From NCBI GenBank assembly GCA_000814665.1, contig JWIH01000021.1, positions 434,001 through 498,000 of the forward strand: a DNA stretch of 64,000 nucleotides. Direction: 5' to 3'. Below, piece by piece: positions 50,534 to 58,435 of this stretch. Position 1 is the stretch's first letter. The number at the start of each line of letters is the position of its first letter. Below the pieces are notes generated by a model that saw nothing but the letters and a program-made list of their open reading frames with translations, was not told the DNA's origin and made no database searches. The translations under genes and the position numbers were made by a program. This DNA is from Pseudoalteromonas flavipulchra NCIMB 2033 = ATCC BAA-314. GTDB lineage: Bacteria > Pseudomonadota > Gammaproteobacteria > Enterobacterales > Alteromonadaceae.

Positions 50534-50895
50534 AATAAACCTAGCTCTTGTAGCGTGTTATGTAACTCTTCTTTTTGTAGTGGCTTTTGCAAAAAGCGAA
50601 ATGCGCCGAGTTTATCCACCAACTTCTTCGCTTCGGGCTGAATATCAGCGGAAATAACGATTACCACGGTTTTTGCATGGTGCTCGTGTAGATGCGTAAG
50701 AACTTCAAAACCATCCATTTCTGGCATAGTGAGATCCAAAAATAACACCTCAGCTTTGCCCTGCTCAACCATCACCAATGCTTCTTTGCCATTTTTTGCC
50801 TCACTGACCTCGACATCCCAGTCTTCAGGTATTGCCCTAAGCACAGCCTTTCTCGACATCATAGAATCGTCTGCAACGGTTACTGGAATTGCCAT
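50530..50895 (-). CDS. CheY-like single-domain response regulator
   Basis: 121 aa receiver: VADDSMMSRKAV, phospho-Asp in LFLDLTMPEMDG, Ser/Thr in VISAD and Lys in QKPLQKEE. The ATG at 50895 has AGGAG 8 nt upstream; a GTG nine bases further out is less likely. It heads an operon with a CheC-like phosphatase and a histidine kinase. The set looks like a small phosphorelay adjacent to, but separate from, the chemosensory operon. Confidence 0.87.
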   Translation of the reverse strand: MAIPVTVADDSMMSRKAVLRAIPEDWDVEVSEAKNGKEALVMVEQGKAEVLFLDLTMPEMDGFEVLTHLHEHHAKTVVIVISADIQPEAKKLVDKLGAFRFLQKPLQKEELHNTLQELGLL

Positions 50896-50928
50896 GAGCA
50901 CCACTCCTATTTCACTATATTGGTAAAA

Positions 50929-50960
50929 AGTATGGTCTTTGGCTTTTTGACTGTCAAAAA
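50929..50960 (-). promoter_or_regulatory. Promoter with palindrome for the cheY-like/cheC/kinase operon
   Basis: On the minus strand, -35 TTGACA (50952-50957), 17-bp spacer and -10 CATACT (50929-50934). The -35 is embedded in a perfect 17-bp palindrome, TTTTTGAC-T-GTCAAAAA (50944-50960), which could be an operator. Confidence 0.55.
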
Positions 50961-51118
50961 ATTATGAGTAAAAAATGACTCATTTGTCCTCTGAACGAAA
51001 GAGATTCAACTTAGAAATAACAAATAATGGCTCGATTAATTATCATAAATGGGTTTTAGCCGTTCTTGACGAGTAGCAATTTTAAAAATATTTGTACGAT
51101 GTGTTCCTTTTATTCTAT

Positions 51119-51143
51119 TAAATATAGGGCTAAGCCCTATATT
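51119..51143. terminator. Palindrome, likely terminator after no assigned plus-strand gene
   Basis: A 25-bp perfect palindrome, AAATATAGGGCT and AGCCCTATATTT around one A, lies between divergent or convergent units. Read on the minus strand it is downstream of the thioesterase gene only after 39 bp. No T run follows, so it may be a binding site or a repeat rather than a terminator. Confidence 0.35.
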
Positions 51144-51181
51144 TGCTTTAGAGATTTTAAAAATAAAATCTTAGCGAAAAA

Positions 51182-51616
51182 CTAGCTATCAAAGCCGTTT
51201 AGCATTTTGTCACAAACCACAGGAGTTGGCCTATGATTGTCATCGACGGCAACAAAGGTAAAACTACCTGTAATTGCTAAGTGTTTATCATCTTTGTGCA
51301 TTCTTTCAAGATAGATTTCAACATCAACCTTTAAGCTGGTATTACCAACATGCACTACTTTCGATACTAATTCAGCAAAAGTACCAGCAGGAATTGCCTC
51401 TTTGAAATCGACTCGGTCTGACGAAATCGTTACCAAAGGTTTGCGACAAAAACGCGTTGCAGCAATAAAGGCAACTTCGTCCATCCAAGCCAGTGCGTCA
51501 CCACCAAATAAGGTGTTGTGATGGTTTGTACGGCCTGGGAATACGGTTTTTGTTACGTGTGTGATTGAGCTTTTAATGCGTTGCTCAACAATGGCTTGTC
51601 TTTGTTCGTCTGTCAT
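51182..51616 (-). CDS. Acyl-CoA thioesterase (YciA-type hotdog)
   Basis: 144 aa hotdog-fold protein. The segment TNHHNTLFGGDALAWMDEVA with the conserved N..G..fGG and Asp, and VGNTSLKVDVEIYLER, match the YciA/YkhA acyl-CoA thioesterases that hydrolyse acyl-CoA to free acid. Its start overlaps the end of the M23 peptidase gene by 4 nt (ATGA), so the two are co-translated. Confidence 0.88.
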   Translation of the reverse strand: MTDEQRQAIVEQRIKSSITHVTKTVFPGRTNHHNTLFGGDALAWMDEVAFIAATRFCRKPLVTISSDRVDFKEAIPAGTFAELVSKVVHVGNTSLKVDVEIYLERMHKDDKHLAITGSFTFVAVDDNHRPTPVVCDKMLNGFDS

Positions 51617-52437
51617 TTTTGTACTGCTTTATCCGCTAGTTTATCTTTCATAAGTAGAGCTGGGTCGAGTCGCTCCCCGAACCAATTAAAGCGCCAATCT
51701 AAATGCGGGCCAGTTACCCTGCCCGTCGCGCCAATTTCAGCGATTTTATCGCCTGTTTCTACCGTATCGCCAACCTTAACATCCAGTTTACTAAGATGGA
51801 TATACGTAGAGGTAATGCCGTGACCGTGATCGATAATCAAAGTGCCGCCACTGTAATAAAGATCTGGATTTGCAAACACCACTTTACCCGATACCGGCGC
51901 TAAGACCGGCTCACCCGTTTTGTTTGCGATATCTAATCCAAAATGTGGTCGTTTTGGCTCACCATTAAAATATCTTTGGCTACCATAAACACCTGAAATA
52001 CGGCCCTTCGCAGGTCTGAAAACGGGGTCTTTAAAGAATAATAAATCCGAATTGCCTTGTCTTGCTTTTGACACGGCTTGTGCTTCTTCACGTATGCGCT
52101 TTAGCACCGACTCTGGTGGCGAAACATACTTTTTCGCCACTCCCGTGATCTTGTCTATATCGTAATCTCTTTTCGTGATCACTATCGCTTGGCGATGCTT
52201 TTGACCATCATCAGACTGCCAACTCAAGATGTGGTTAAGTTCAGCATCACGGCCAAAACCAAACACGAAATAGCCATCTTTAGAGCGCTTTAATTCTGTT
52301 TCGTTTAGCTTTATCTCAGTTGCATTTTCAAGCTTACCGACGACCAAGCCACCTTGTGTCAGGTTACCTTTTAATTCAAGCGCCTCAGCAAATAATGTGG
52401 TGCTCGCAAGCAATATGACAATTGCACGTTTAAGCAT
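51613..52437 (-). CDS. M23 family peptidase (LytM-type)
   Basis: 274 aa with a signal peptide (MLKRAIVILLASTTLFAEA). The C-terminal LytM domain (about 160-260) shows HFGLDIANKTGEPVLAP (HxxxD), IDHGHGITSTYIHLS and GPHLDWRFNW, where the usual HxH ends in Asp (HLD). This variant is found in some LytM subfamilies and could change zinc binding. It probably cleaves or binds cell-wall peptides. The ATG at 52437 has AAGGAG 9 nt upstream; the longer frame starts at a TTG. Confidence 0.88.
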   Translation of the reverse strand: MLKRAIVILLASTTLFAEALELKGNLTQGGLVVGKLENATEIKLNETELKRSKDGYFVFGFGRDAELNHILSWQSDDGQKHRQAIVITKRDYDIDKITGVAKKYVSPPESVLKRIREEAQAVSKARQGNSDLLFFKDPVFRPAKGRISGVYGSQRYFNGEPKRPHFGLDIANKTGEPVLAPVSGKVVFANPDLYYSGGTLIIDHGHGITSTYIHLSKLDVKVGDTVETGDKIAEIGATGRVTGPHLDWRFNWFGERLDPALLMKDKLADKAVQK

Positions 52438-53284
52438 ACGCAATCGCTCCTTTTCCAACCCCTTCGTATGCTCTTACTTCAACCTTATCATGTGGATTTT
52501 CAAGCTTTATTTGGCCTGCAAGATAGTCCGCAATACATTCAACTGTTGTATCGCAAGGTAATATATCGCAACGCGATTTGCTGATCGCCAACTCAAAATA
52601 TCCCTGCGACGAGGTATACGCGAACGCATAATCTTTATCTTGAGCGGTTACATACTGAAGCAAACTAGGATCAATCAAGTCTTCTTCACTGCCAAGATAA
52701 ATATCTTGCCATTTATCCGCCCATTGTTTTTGTAATCTAGGCATGCTGATATCGTTGAGCTTCACACCAATCAATGAACGATGACCATGAATAATACGCT
52801 GACAGTTGCCATCGTGTTTCTTTAAGCCATGGCTGTAGTGATAATAGAAGCCTGTTGCGGCCTCTGGACGCAGTGTTATATCTAAATCTTTCACGTTTTC
52901 AGGCATATGCGGCATAATAACAGACTTAAGGTAAGCGATTGCATTGACTTCATTGATTTCATCCCCTTCCACTACACACACCGCTTCTTCCGGTGCATTC
53001 ATGGCTAAGTGATTTCCATCAAATTGCATATCAAATTCAAATCGGCCTTCACTGTGTTTTGCATTACACGCAAGCGCGCTGGGTACCGCTAATTTGTGGT
53101 CCAGCTTTTCGTCGATAATACGTTTGATTTGCTTTTTAACTTTTGCAAAGTCTAACACCATAGACTCTTCGTTTAACTCACCATGCAGCACAATATCGGT
53201 GATCCAACTTTCACCTACCGCACCACGACGTGGGCAAAGGTACGAAAAATCAATTACGGTCAAAGAGTCAACAAAAAGGATCAT
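52430..53284 (-). CDS. 6-pyruvoyl-tetrahydropterin synthase / QueD-like protein
   Basis: 284 aa, about twice the usual PTPS length, with two PTPS-like halves. The first half has SLTVIDFSYL and MVLDFAKVKKQIKRIIDEKLDHKL, the second has YYHYSHGLKKHDGNCQRIIHGHRSLI with candidate Cys and His ligands of the zinc site and catalytic triad, and HGHR. The C-terminus carries CTxE-type residues (TTVECIADYL). The family makes 6-carboxytetrahydropterin (queuosine) or tetrahydrobiopterin precursors; the exact product is not clear. It overlaps the M23 gene start by 8 nt. Confidence 0.78.
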   Translation of the reverse strand: MILFVDSLTVIDFSYLCPRRGAVGESWITDIVLHGELNEESMVLDFAKVKKQIKRIIDEKLDHKLAVPSALACNAKHSEGRFEFDMQFDGNHLAMNAPEEAVCVVEGDEINEVNAIAYLKSVIMPHMPENVKDLDITLRPEAATGFYYHYSHGLKKHDGNCQRIIHGHRSLIGVKLNDISMPRLQKQWADKWQDIYLGSEEDLIDPSLLQYVTAQDKDYAFAYTSSQGYFELAISKSRCDILPCDTTVECIADYLAGQIKLENPHDKVEVRAYEGVGKGAIAYA

Positions 53285-53467
53285 AGATCACCCAAAATAG
53301 CCTGCTAAAAAATCATCCCCGATTATAATGATTTTCACATTATAAATCGCCCCTAATTGGAACTGATTTGCATTTAATCTCTTCAATTTTTTGAAATTTA
53401 ATCAAATAGACATATCTTTAGCGCAAAATTTACAAGTCTCGGTACGCTTTTTAACTGTTCGGAGTTG

Positions 53468-53491
53468 TTTAGCGTACATCTGTACGCTAAA
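53468..53491 (+). promoter_or_regulatory. FabR-like palindrome upstream of fabA
   Basis: TTTAGCGTACA and TGTACGCTAAA form perfect 11-bp arms around a 2-bp spacer (TC), centred about 45 bp before the fabA ATG. FabR in enteric bacteria binds AGCGTACA-N2-TGTACGCT-like sites and adjusts unsaturated fatty-acid synthesis. No fabR gene is in the window. Confidence 0.65.
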
Positions 53492-53524
53492 GTAGCGTCA
53501 ATTTGCAAGGTAAGAAGAAGATTT

Positions 53525-54040
53525 ATGGAACCGAAGAACAGCTATACAAAAGAAGAACTTATTTTATGTGGTCGCGGAGAAATGTTTGGTGAAGGCAACT
53601 GCCGCCTGCCTAGCGACAACATGCTAATGATGGATCGCATCGTTCAAATTAATGATAACGGTGGTGAGCATGGTAAAGGTCAAATTATTGCTGAACTCGA
53701 TATCAATCCTGATCTGTGGTTCTTCGACTGCCACTTTAAAGGTGATCCAGTAATGCCTGGTTGTTTAGGTTTGGATGCGATGTGGCAATTGGTTGGCTTC
53801 TTCCTTGGTTGGTCTGGTGGTCCTGGTCTTGGTCGTGCACTCGGTGTGGGCGAAGTGAAGTTTACGGGTCAAATCTTACCAACTGCTAAAAAAGTGACTT
53901 ATCGCATTGAAATGAAGCGCGTTATCAAGCGTAAGCTATTTATGGGTCTAGCAGATGGCATCGTCGAAGTTGACGGTCGCGTGATCTATGAAGCAAAAGA
54001 TTTGAAAGTAGGTCTTTTCCAAGATACCAGCGCATTTTAA
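53525..54040 (+). CDS. fabA: 3-hydroxydecanoyl-ACP dehydratase/isomerase FabA
   Basis: 171 aa (E. coli 172). It dehydrates 3-hydroxydecanoyl-ACP and isomerises the trans-2 to the cis-3 enoyl form, the branch point of unsaturated fatty acids. The hotdog active site is seen in FFDCHFKGDPVMPGCLGLDA (His and Asp). The ATG at 53525 is chosen because the protein then begins as FabA does; an upstream frame from 53465 runs through the FabR-like operator. Confidence 0.97.
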   Translation: MEPKNSYTKEELILCGRGEMFGEGNCRLPSDNMLMMDRIVQINDNGGEHGKGQIIAELDINPDLWFFDCHFKGDPVMPGCLGLDAMWQLVGFFLGWSGGPGLGRALGVGEVKFTGQILPTAKKVTYRIEMKRVIKRKLFMGLADGIVEVDGRVIYEAKDLKVGLFQDTSAF

Positions 54041-54079
54041 CTTTTTCGCTGTTATCGTTTTATAGCTTTAAAAACACAC

Positions 54080-54099
54080 AAAGCCCCATCTGGGGCTTT
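54080..54099. terminator. Terminator between fabA and rmf
   Basis: AAAGCCCCA (54080-54088) and TGGGGCTTT (54091-54099) pair perfectly around TC. It sits between convergent fabA and rmf and can serve both. Confidence 0.75.
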
Positions 54100-54118
54100 G
54101 CTCTCCTAAAATTCGGTA

Positions 54119-54289
54119 TCAGGTTTTAAAGATGTTGCGATTATCCATCGCTTCTCGCCATCCGCCTAACCATTCTGATCTGTGTTCTACTTGTTGATAG
54201 GGACAATTTTCTTTCGACCGACCGGCTAATCCTGCCTTAAATCCTTGTGAATGTGCTCTTTCTAAACGGTCTCTTTTCTGTCTCTTCAT
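54119..54289 (-). CDS. rmf: Ribosome modulation factor Rmf
   Basis: 56 aa. The sequence MKRQKRDRLERAHSQG...AGLAGRSKENCPYQ... closely follows E. coli RMF (MKRQKRDRLERAH...GIAGRSKEMCPYQ). RMF dimerises ribosomes into inactive 100S particles in stationary phase. The Met at 54289 with GAGG about 10 nt upstream is the start; the longer frame to 54415 is an artefact. Its neighbour fabA is the same as in E. coli. Confidence 0.95.
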   Translation of the reverse strand: MKRQKRDRLERAHSQGFKAGLAGRSKENCPYQQVEHRSEWLGGWREAMDNRNIFKT

Positions 54290-54777
54290 AGGTAATATCC
54301 TCACCTTTTTCTCGATCAGCATTAGCGTTTCTAATACTGTGTAGTTCAAACTTAAGCGAACGTCATTCAAAACGAAGATCGTGACTTGCGATATAATGAC
54401 AATTCGTACTAACAATTTAAATTAAAGATTTTATTGAGAAAAGTTAAACACGAGCGACATCGTATTTCATACAGATGTGCTACTTACCGATGAGATTTGG
54501 CCAAACCCATACCTTCAATAAATCACATCTCAGCGAGTCATGCAATGATCAGAAATGTAATTCTTGTACAGTTAGGCACAAAAAGCATAATTAATTTACT
54601 TTTTAATGGAAAGTGAGGTATTTAAGGCATGTTGAATAGGTTTATGATATTATTTTTCTATATTTTGCTGTAAAAAAACATTCATAATTTAGTAATAAAA
54701 AGAGGCTGGACGAATCCAACCTCTTTTCAATAACTTGAGTTTTTAAATCGAGCAAAGCTCGATTAAGCAGTACTATC
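54290..54777. other. Gene-free region between rmf and serS
   Basis: About 490 bp with no supportable gene. It is AT-rich and holds the rmf leader at one end and the serS terminator at the other. Long A/T runs around 54640-54700 could hold the rmf promoter region or regulatory sites, but I see no repeat or strong element. Confidence 0.5.
54697..54727 (-). terminator. Terminator of serS
   Basis: AAAAAGAGGCTGGA (54697-54710) and TCCAACCTCTTTT (54715-54727) form a stem with one mismatch/wobble around CGAA. On the minus strand it is followed by T residues, about 50 nt after the serS stop. Confidence 0.75.
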
Positions 54778-56073
54778 TTAGCTTGCTTTAATCACCTCTA
54801 CACCACCCATATATGGTTTTAGTGCATCAGGCACAATAATTGACCCATCTGCCTGTTGGTAGTTTTCTAAAATCGCAACTAGAGTACGACCCACCGCTAA
54901 ACCAGAACCATTAAGAGTATGAAGTAGTTCTGGCTTCTTCTCACCACTACGGCGGAAACGCGCTTGCATACGGCGCGCTTGGAAATCCCACATGTTTGAA
55001 CAAGAAGAGATTTCTCTGTAGGTATTTTGCGCTGGTAACCAAACTTCCAAATCGTACGTTTTCGTCGCACCGAAACCCATGTCTCCTGTACAAAGCACCA
55101 CTTTTCTGTAAGGTAAGCCAAGTGCTTGTAAAATTTGCTCAGCATGGCCTGTTAACTCTTCAAGCGCTGCCATAGAATCTTCAGGTTTTACAAGCTGGAC
55201 AAGTTCAACCTTATCAAACTGGTGTTGACGAATAAGTCCGCGCGTATCACGCCCATAACTACCTGCTTCGCTCCTAAAACAAGGCGTGTGCGCCGTCATC
55301 TTAATCGGCAGCTCTTTTTCGTCGTAAATAACATCACGAGCGCAGTTAGTTAACGGTACTTCTGCCGTCGGAATTAGGCTAAAGCCATCTTGGTCTTCAG
55401 ATAATGCTTCTGTATGGAACAAATCTTCTGCAAACTTAGGAAGCTGACCCGTGCCAAACAAGCTCGCTTTATTCACAAGATATGGTACATACATTTCGGT
55501 ATAACCATTTTGCTCAGTGTGCGTATTCAGCATCAGTTGTACAAGTGCTCTATGCATACGTGCTACGCCACCGCGCATCACTGTAAAGCGAGAACCACTT
55601 AGCTTAACACCAGTTTCGAAATCGAGACCCTTATCAAGCGCTTCGCCAAGGTCAACATGATCTTTAACTTCAAAATCAAACTGCTTTGGCTCACCCCAAG
55701 TGCTTACTTCAACATTCTCAGACTCATCGGCACCTGCAGGTACCTCTTCAGCAGGGAGGTTTGGCAACGACATTGCGTAGTCATTAAGTTCAGCAAGAAT
55801 TTTATCCTGCTCTTCTTTCGCTGCACTTAATTGGTCGCCCAAGTTTGCAACAGCATTTAGTAAAGGTTGAACGTCTTCCCCTTTCGCTTTAGCTTGACCA
55901 ATCGCTTTGGAGGAACTGTTACGCTCACTCTGTAATTCCTGAGTTTTGGTTTGTAGCGCTTTGCGCTTTTCTTCTAATTCGGTGATCTTAGCAACATCGA
56001 GTTCAAAACCACGCTTTTTCAGACGCGCAGCAGCTTCCTCGATGTCTTGACGAAAGTATTTAGAATCTAACAT
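54778..56073 (-). CDS. serS: Seryl-tRNA synthetase SerS
   Basis: 431 aa (E. coli 430), class II synthetase. N-terminal coiled-coil arm (about 30-100, with RKALQTKTQELQSERNS), then catalytic motifs: FRSEAGSYGRDTRGLIRQHQ (motif 2), GDMGFGATKTYDLEVWLP and NGSGLAVGRTL (motif 3). Start at 56073 gives the E. coli-like MLD start; the longer frame to 56112 has no support. It follows crcB and rarA in the same order as E. coli. Confidence 0.97.
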   Translation of the reverse strand: MLDSKYFRQDIEEAAARLKKRGFELDVAKITELEEKRKALQTKTQELQSERNSSSKAIGQAKAKGEDVQPLLNAVANLGDQLSAAKEEQDKILAELNDYAMSLPNLPAEEVPAGADESENVEVSTWGEPKQFDFEVKDHVDLGEALDKGLDFETGVKLSGSRFTVMRGGVARMHRALVQLMLNTHTEQNGYTEMYVPYLVNKASLFGTGQLPKFAEDLFHTEALSEDQDGFSLIPTAEVPLTNCARDVIYDEKELPIKMTAHTPCFRSEAGSYGRDTRGLIRQHQFDKVELVQLVKPEDSMAALEELTGHAEQILQALGLPYRKVVLCTGDMGFGATKTYDLEVWLPAQNTYREISSCSNMWDFQARRMQARFRRSGEKKPELLHTLNGSGLAVGRTLVAILENYQQADGSIIVPDALKPYMGGVEVIKAS

Positions 56074-56080
56074 TGTTTTT

Positions 56081-56461
56081 TTAACCTTTTTGCATGATGA
56101 GGCAGAGACCAACCCAGGCCATAAAGATACACGCCACCACGTTTAATGTGACGTTAAACGCCATTTTCACATATTGCCCTTGTTGAAGTAACAACAAGGA
56201 ATCCATTGAGAATGTAGAAAAAGTAGTCAGCGCACCTAAAAAGCCAATACCTATCAACGTTTTAGATGGTGAAACCGAAATAACTTCTTTTTCAATTAAA
56301 CCGTAAAGCACACCCATCAATAATGAACCAAGAATATTAACGATCAACGTCCCAAAAGGGAATCCCTTACCTAAGAGTTTTATCGACATATCGCTGATAA
56401 AAAAGCGTAACATTGCACCAAACGCTCCACCTAGCGCAATTGTAAGATAATTTATTAGCAT
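56081..56461 (-). CDS. crcB: Fluoride channel CrcB/FluC
   Basis: 126 aa with four hydrophobic helices. The conserved segments GGAFGAMLRFFIS, GTLIVNILGSLLMG and GFLGALTTFSTFS are those of the FluC fluoride-export channel. It lies between rarA and serS with only 2-7 nt spacing, hence co-transcribed. No fluoride riboswitch was noticed. Confidence 0.95.
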   Translation of the reverse strand: MLINYLTIALGGAFGAMLRFFISDMSIKLLGKGFPFGTLIVNILGSLLMGVLYGLIEKEVISVSPSKTLIGIGFLGALTTFSTFSMDSLLLLQQGQYVKMAFNVTLNVVACIFMAWVGLCLIMQKG

Positions 56462-56463
56462 CG

Positions 56464-57804
56464 CTACTTGTACCTCTTGGTGCTACTTTGCGCATTTTGC
56501 GTCTGTAGATAGTTGAGCTTGTCAGCGATTTGTTTCTCAAGTCCCCTATCTGTCGGATGATAATATTGTCGCTCTTGAATGGCTTCTGGGAAGTAATTTT
56601 CTCCAGCAGCAAACGCGCCAGGCTCATTATGTGCATAACGATATTCTTCGCCAAAACCCAGCTTTTTCATTAGTTTTGTCGGTGCATTTCTGAGATGTTC
56701 AGGTACGGGGTAATTTGGATCACTTGCAGCATCACGTTTAGCTTGATTGAACGCCATGTAGACCGCATTACTTTTTGGCGCACTTGCAAGATAAAGCGTT
56801 GCCTGTGCTATCGCACGCTCTCCTTCACTTGGCCCTACCCGATGAAATATATCCCAAGCATTTAACGCAACTTGCATCGCTCTTGGGTCTGCATTGCCGA
56901 TATCTTCAGTGGCGATAGCCAGCAATCGCCTTGCAACATAGAGCGGATCGCCTCCACCTGCTAATATTTTGCAATACCAATAAAGTGCCGCATCTGGTGC
57001 GCTGCCACGAACTGACTTATGAAACGCTGAGATTAGGTCATAATATAGGTCGCCCTTATTGTCATAACTTGATAATTGGCTGGGCAATACTTGTTTTAGT
57101 ACAAGTTCATTCACCAAATGAGTGTTTGAATTTGGCTCAAAACTTAAGTCAACCGCCTGCTCCAGCAAATTAAGTGCCTTTCTCGCATCTCCCGAAGCTG
57201 CTTTGGCGATGAGTTCAAGCGCGCTGTCATCAATGGTGATCGCTAATTTCGACAGCTGTTCATCGCGGGACAACGCATCTTTGAGTACTTGACCTAATTC
57301 ATCCTCTACAAGCGATTGTAAGGTATAGACACGCGCGCGAGACAAGATCGCGTTATTCAGTGCAAAAGAAGGGTTTTCAGTGGTCGCGCCAATAAAAATA
57401 AAGGTGCCATCTTCAATGTGAGGTAAAAATCCGTCTTGCTGGGATTTGTTAAAGCGATGTACTTCATCAACAAATAACAGCGTACGTCTACCAAATTGAG
57501 CTAATCGGTTTTTAGCATCGACGACCGCTTCACGAACCTCTTTAATTCCCGCGCTAACGGCAGAAAGTTTGATAAGCTCTGCATCCGCATAGTTGGCAAT
57601 GATCTCAGCAAGGGTGGTTTTACCCACTCCGGGTGGCCCCCAAAGGATTAGGCTATGACAGCGCCCAGATTCAATCGCACGATAAAGTACAGAGCCTTTG
57701 GACAAAATATGACTCTGCCCGACATAATGCTCTAACGAGGTTGGCCGCATTCTTGCGGCCAACGGTCGTACATCTGGTGTAAAATCAAATCCTAAACTAG
57801 TCAC
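56464..57804 (-). CDS. rarA: Replication-associated recombination ATPase RarA (MgsA)
   Basis: 446 aa AAA+ protein similar to clamp-loader subunits. Walker A GPPGVGKTTLAEII, Walker B LLFVDEVHRF, and the C-terminal MgsA region ending in HPTDRGLEKQIADKL. It acts at stalled replication forks. It overlaps lolA by 8 nt and is followed by crcB. The ring of RarA-LolA-FtsK matches the E. coli order. A copy of the KOPS-type octamer lies within it (56833-56840, minus strand). Confidence 0.95.
   Translation of the reverse strand: MTSLGFDFTPDVRPLAARMRPTSLEHYVGQSHILSKGSVLYRAIESGRCHSLILWGPPGVGKTTLAEIIANYADAELIKLSAVSAGIKEVREAVVDAKNRLAQFGRRTLLFVDEVHRFNKSQQDGFLPHIEDGTFIFIGATTENPSFALNNAILSRARVYTLQSLVEDELGQVLKDALSRDEQLSKLAITIDDSALELIAKAASGDARKALNLLEQAVDLSFEPNSNTHLVNELVLKQVLPSQLSSYDNKGDLYYDLISAFHKSVRGSAPDAALYWYCKILAGGGDPLYVARRLLAIATEDIGNADPRAMQVALNAWDIFHRVGPSEGERAIAQATLYLASAPKSNAVYMAFNQAKRDAASDPNYPVPEHLRNAPTKLMKKLGFGEEYRYAHNEPGAFAAGENYFPEAIQERQYYHPTDRGLEKQIADKLNYLQTQNAQSSTKRYK
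56833..56840 (-). other. KOPS-like octamer GGGTAGGG
   Basis: On the minus strand this reads GGGTAGGG, matching the E. coli consensus GGGNAGGG. KOPS direct FtsK towards dif, and this copy points leftwards, towards the dif site at 25290. One copy alone proves little. Confidence 0.4.
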
Positions 57805-58435
57805 TGCCTCTTTGGTCGTCTACGACCACTCCTTGTGGAATTGTAAACTCAAACAAACTCTCTTTTACTGGCGCATTGACTTTGCTTTCCTTAAAGCTAA
57901 ACGTAGAGACTTGACCTGAAATATCGTTCACTTTCAATAGTGCTAAGCCATCGTTTTTGTCATCAAAACGCAGTGTTAATTGCTCTACCTGCGAGTCTAC
58001 TTTGTTTTTTGGCGTGATCAGATATTCTTGACCGTTAAGTGCTACGTTGTACTTCAACCATTGACTATCCTCTTGGGTCGTAAGTAACACAAATGGTGTG
58101 GTATCAATGAGTTTAGTCGTATCTAGGATGGTCACTTGCTCGGCAAACGTATCGTAGTAATAGGTTGTTGCTCCGCTTGATACAAATAAAGTGTCATCCG
58201 GCATCTCTTGTTGCCAGCGGATTTTTAGTGGCTGCGCTAAGGTTATCGCCCCTTCGCCGGTTTGCAATTCATTGCCTTCTTGATCTTTAACGATTTGCTC
58301 AAACTTACCTTGAAAACTGGTTAATTCAGCCAGTCTTCCTTTTAGACTTTGCATCGCTGCCTCATCAGCCCACACAGGCTGAATAAAGAGGTTTGATAAT
58401 ACCGTTAGCAACGCAATTTGCTTAAATTTTTTCAT
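57797..58435 (-). CDS. lolA: Outer-membrane lipoprotein carrier LolA
   Basis: 212 aa with a signal peptide (ending PVWA). The mature protein shows the LolA hallmarks: N-terminal 'LKGRLAELTSFQGKFEQIV', then GEGAITLAQPLKIRWQQ and the amphipathic 'lipid cavity' strands. It carries lipoproteins from LolCDE to LolB. It overlaps ftsK by 1 nt and rarA by 8 nt. Confidence 0.95.
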   Translation of the reverse strand: MKKFKQIALLTVLSNLFIQPVWADEAAMQSLKGRLAELTSFQGKFEQIVKDQEGNELQTGEGAITLAQPLKIRWQQEMPDDTLFVSSGATTYYYDTFAEQVTILDTTKLIDTTPFVLLTTQEDSQWLKYNVALNGQEYLITPKNKVDSQVEQLTLRFDDKNDGLALLKVNDISGQVSTFSFKESKVNAPVKESLFEFTIPQGVVVDDQRGSD

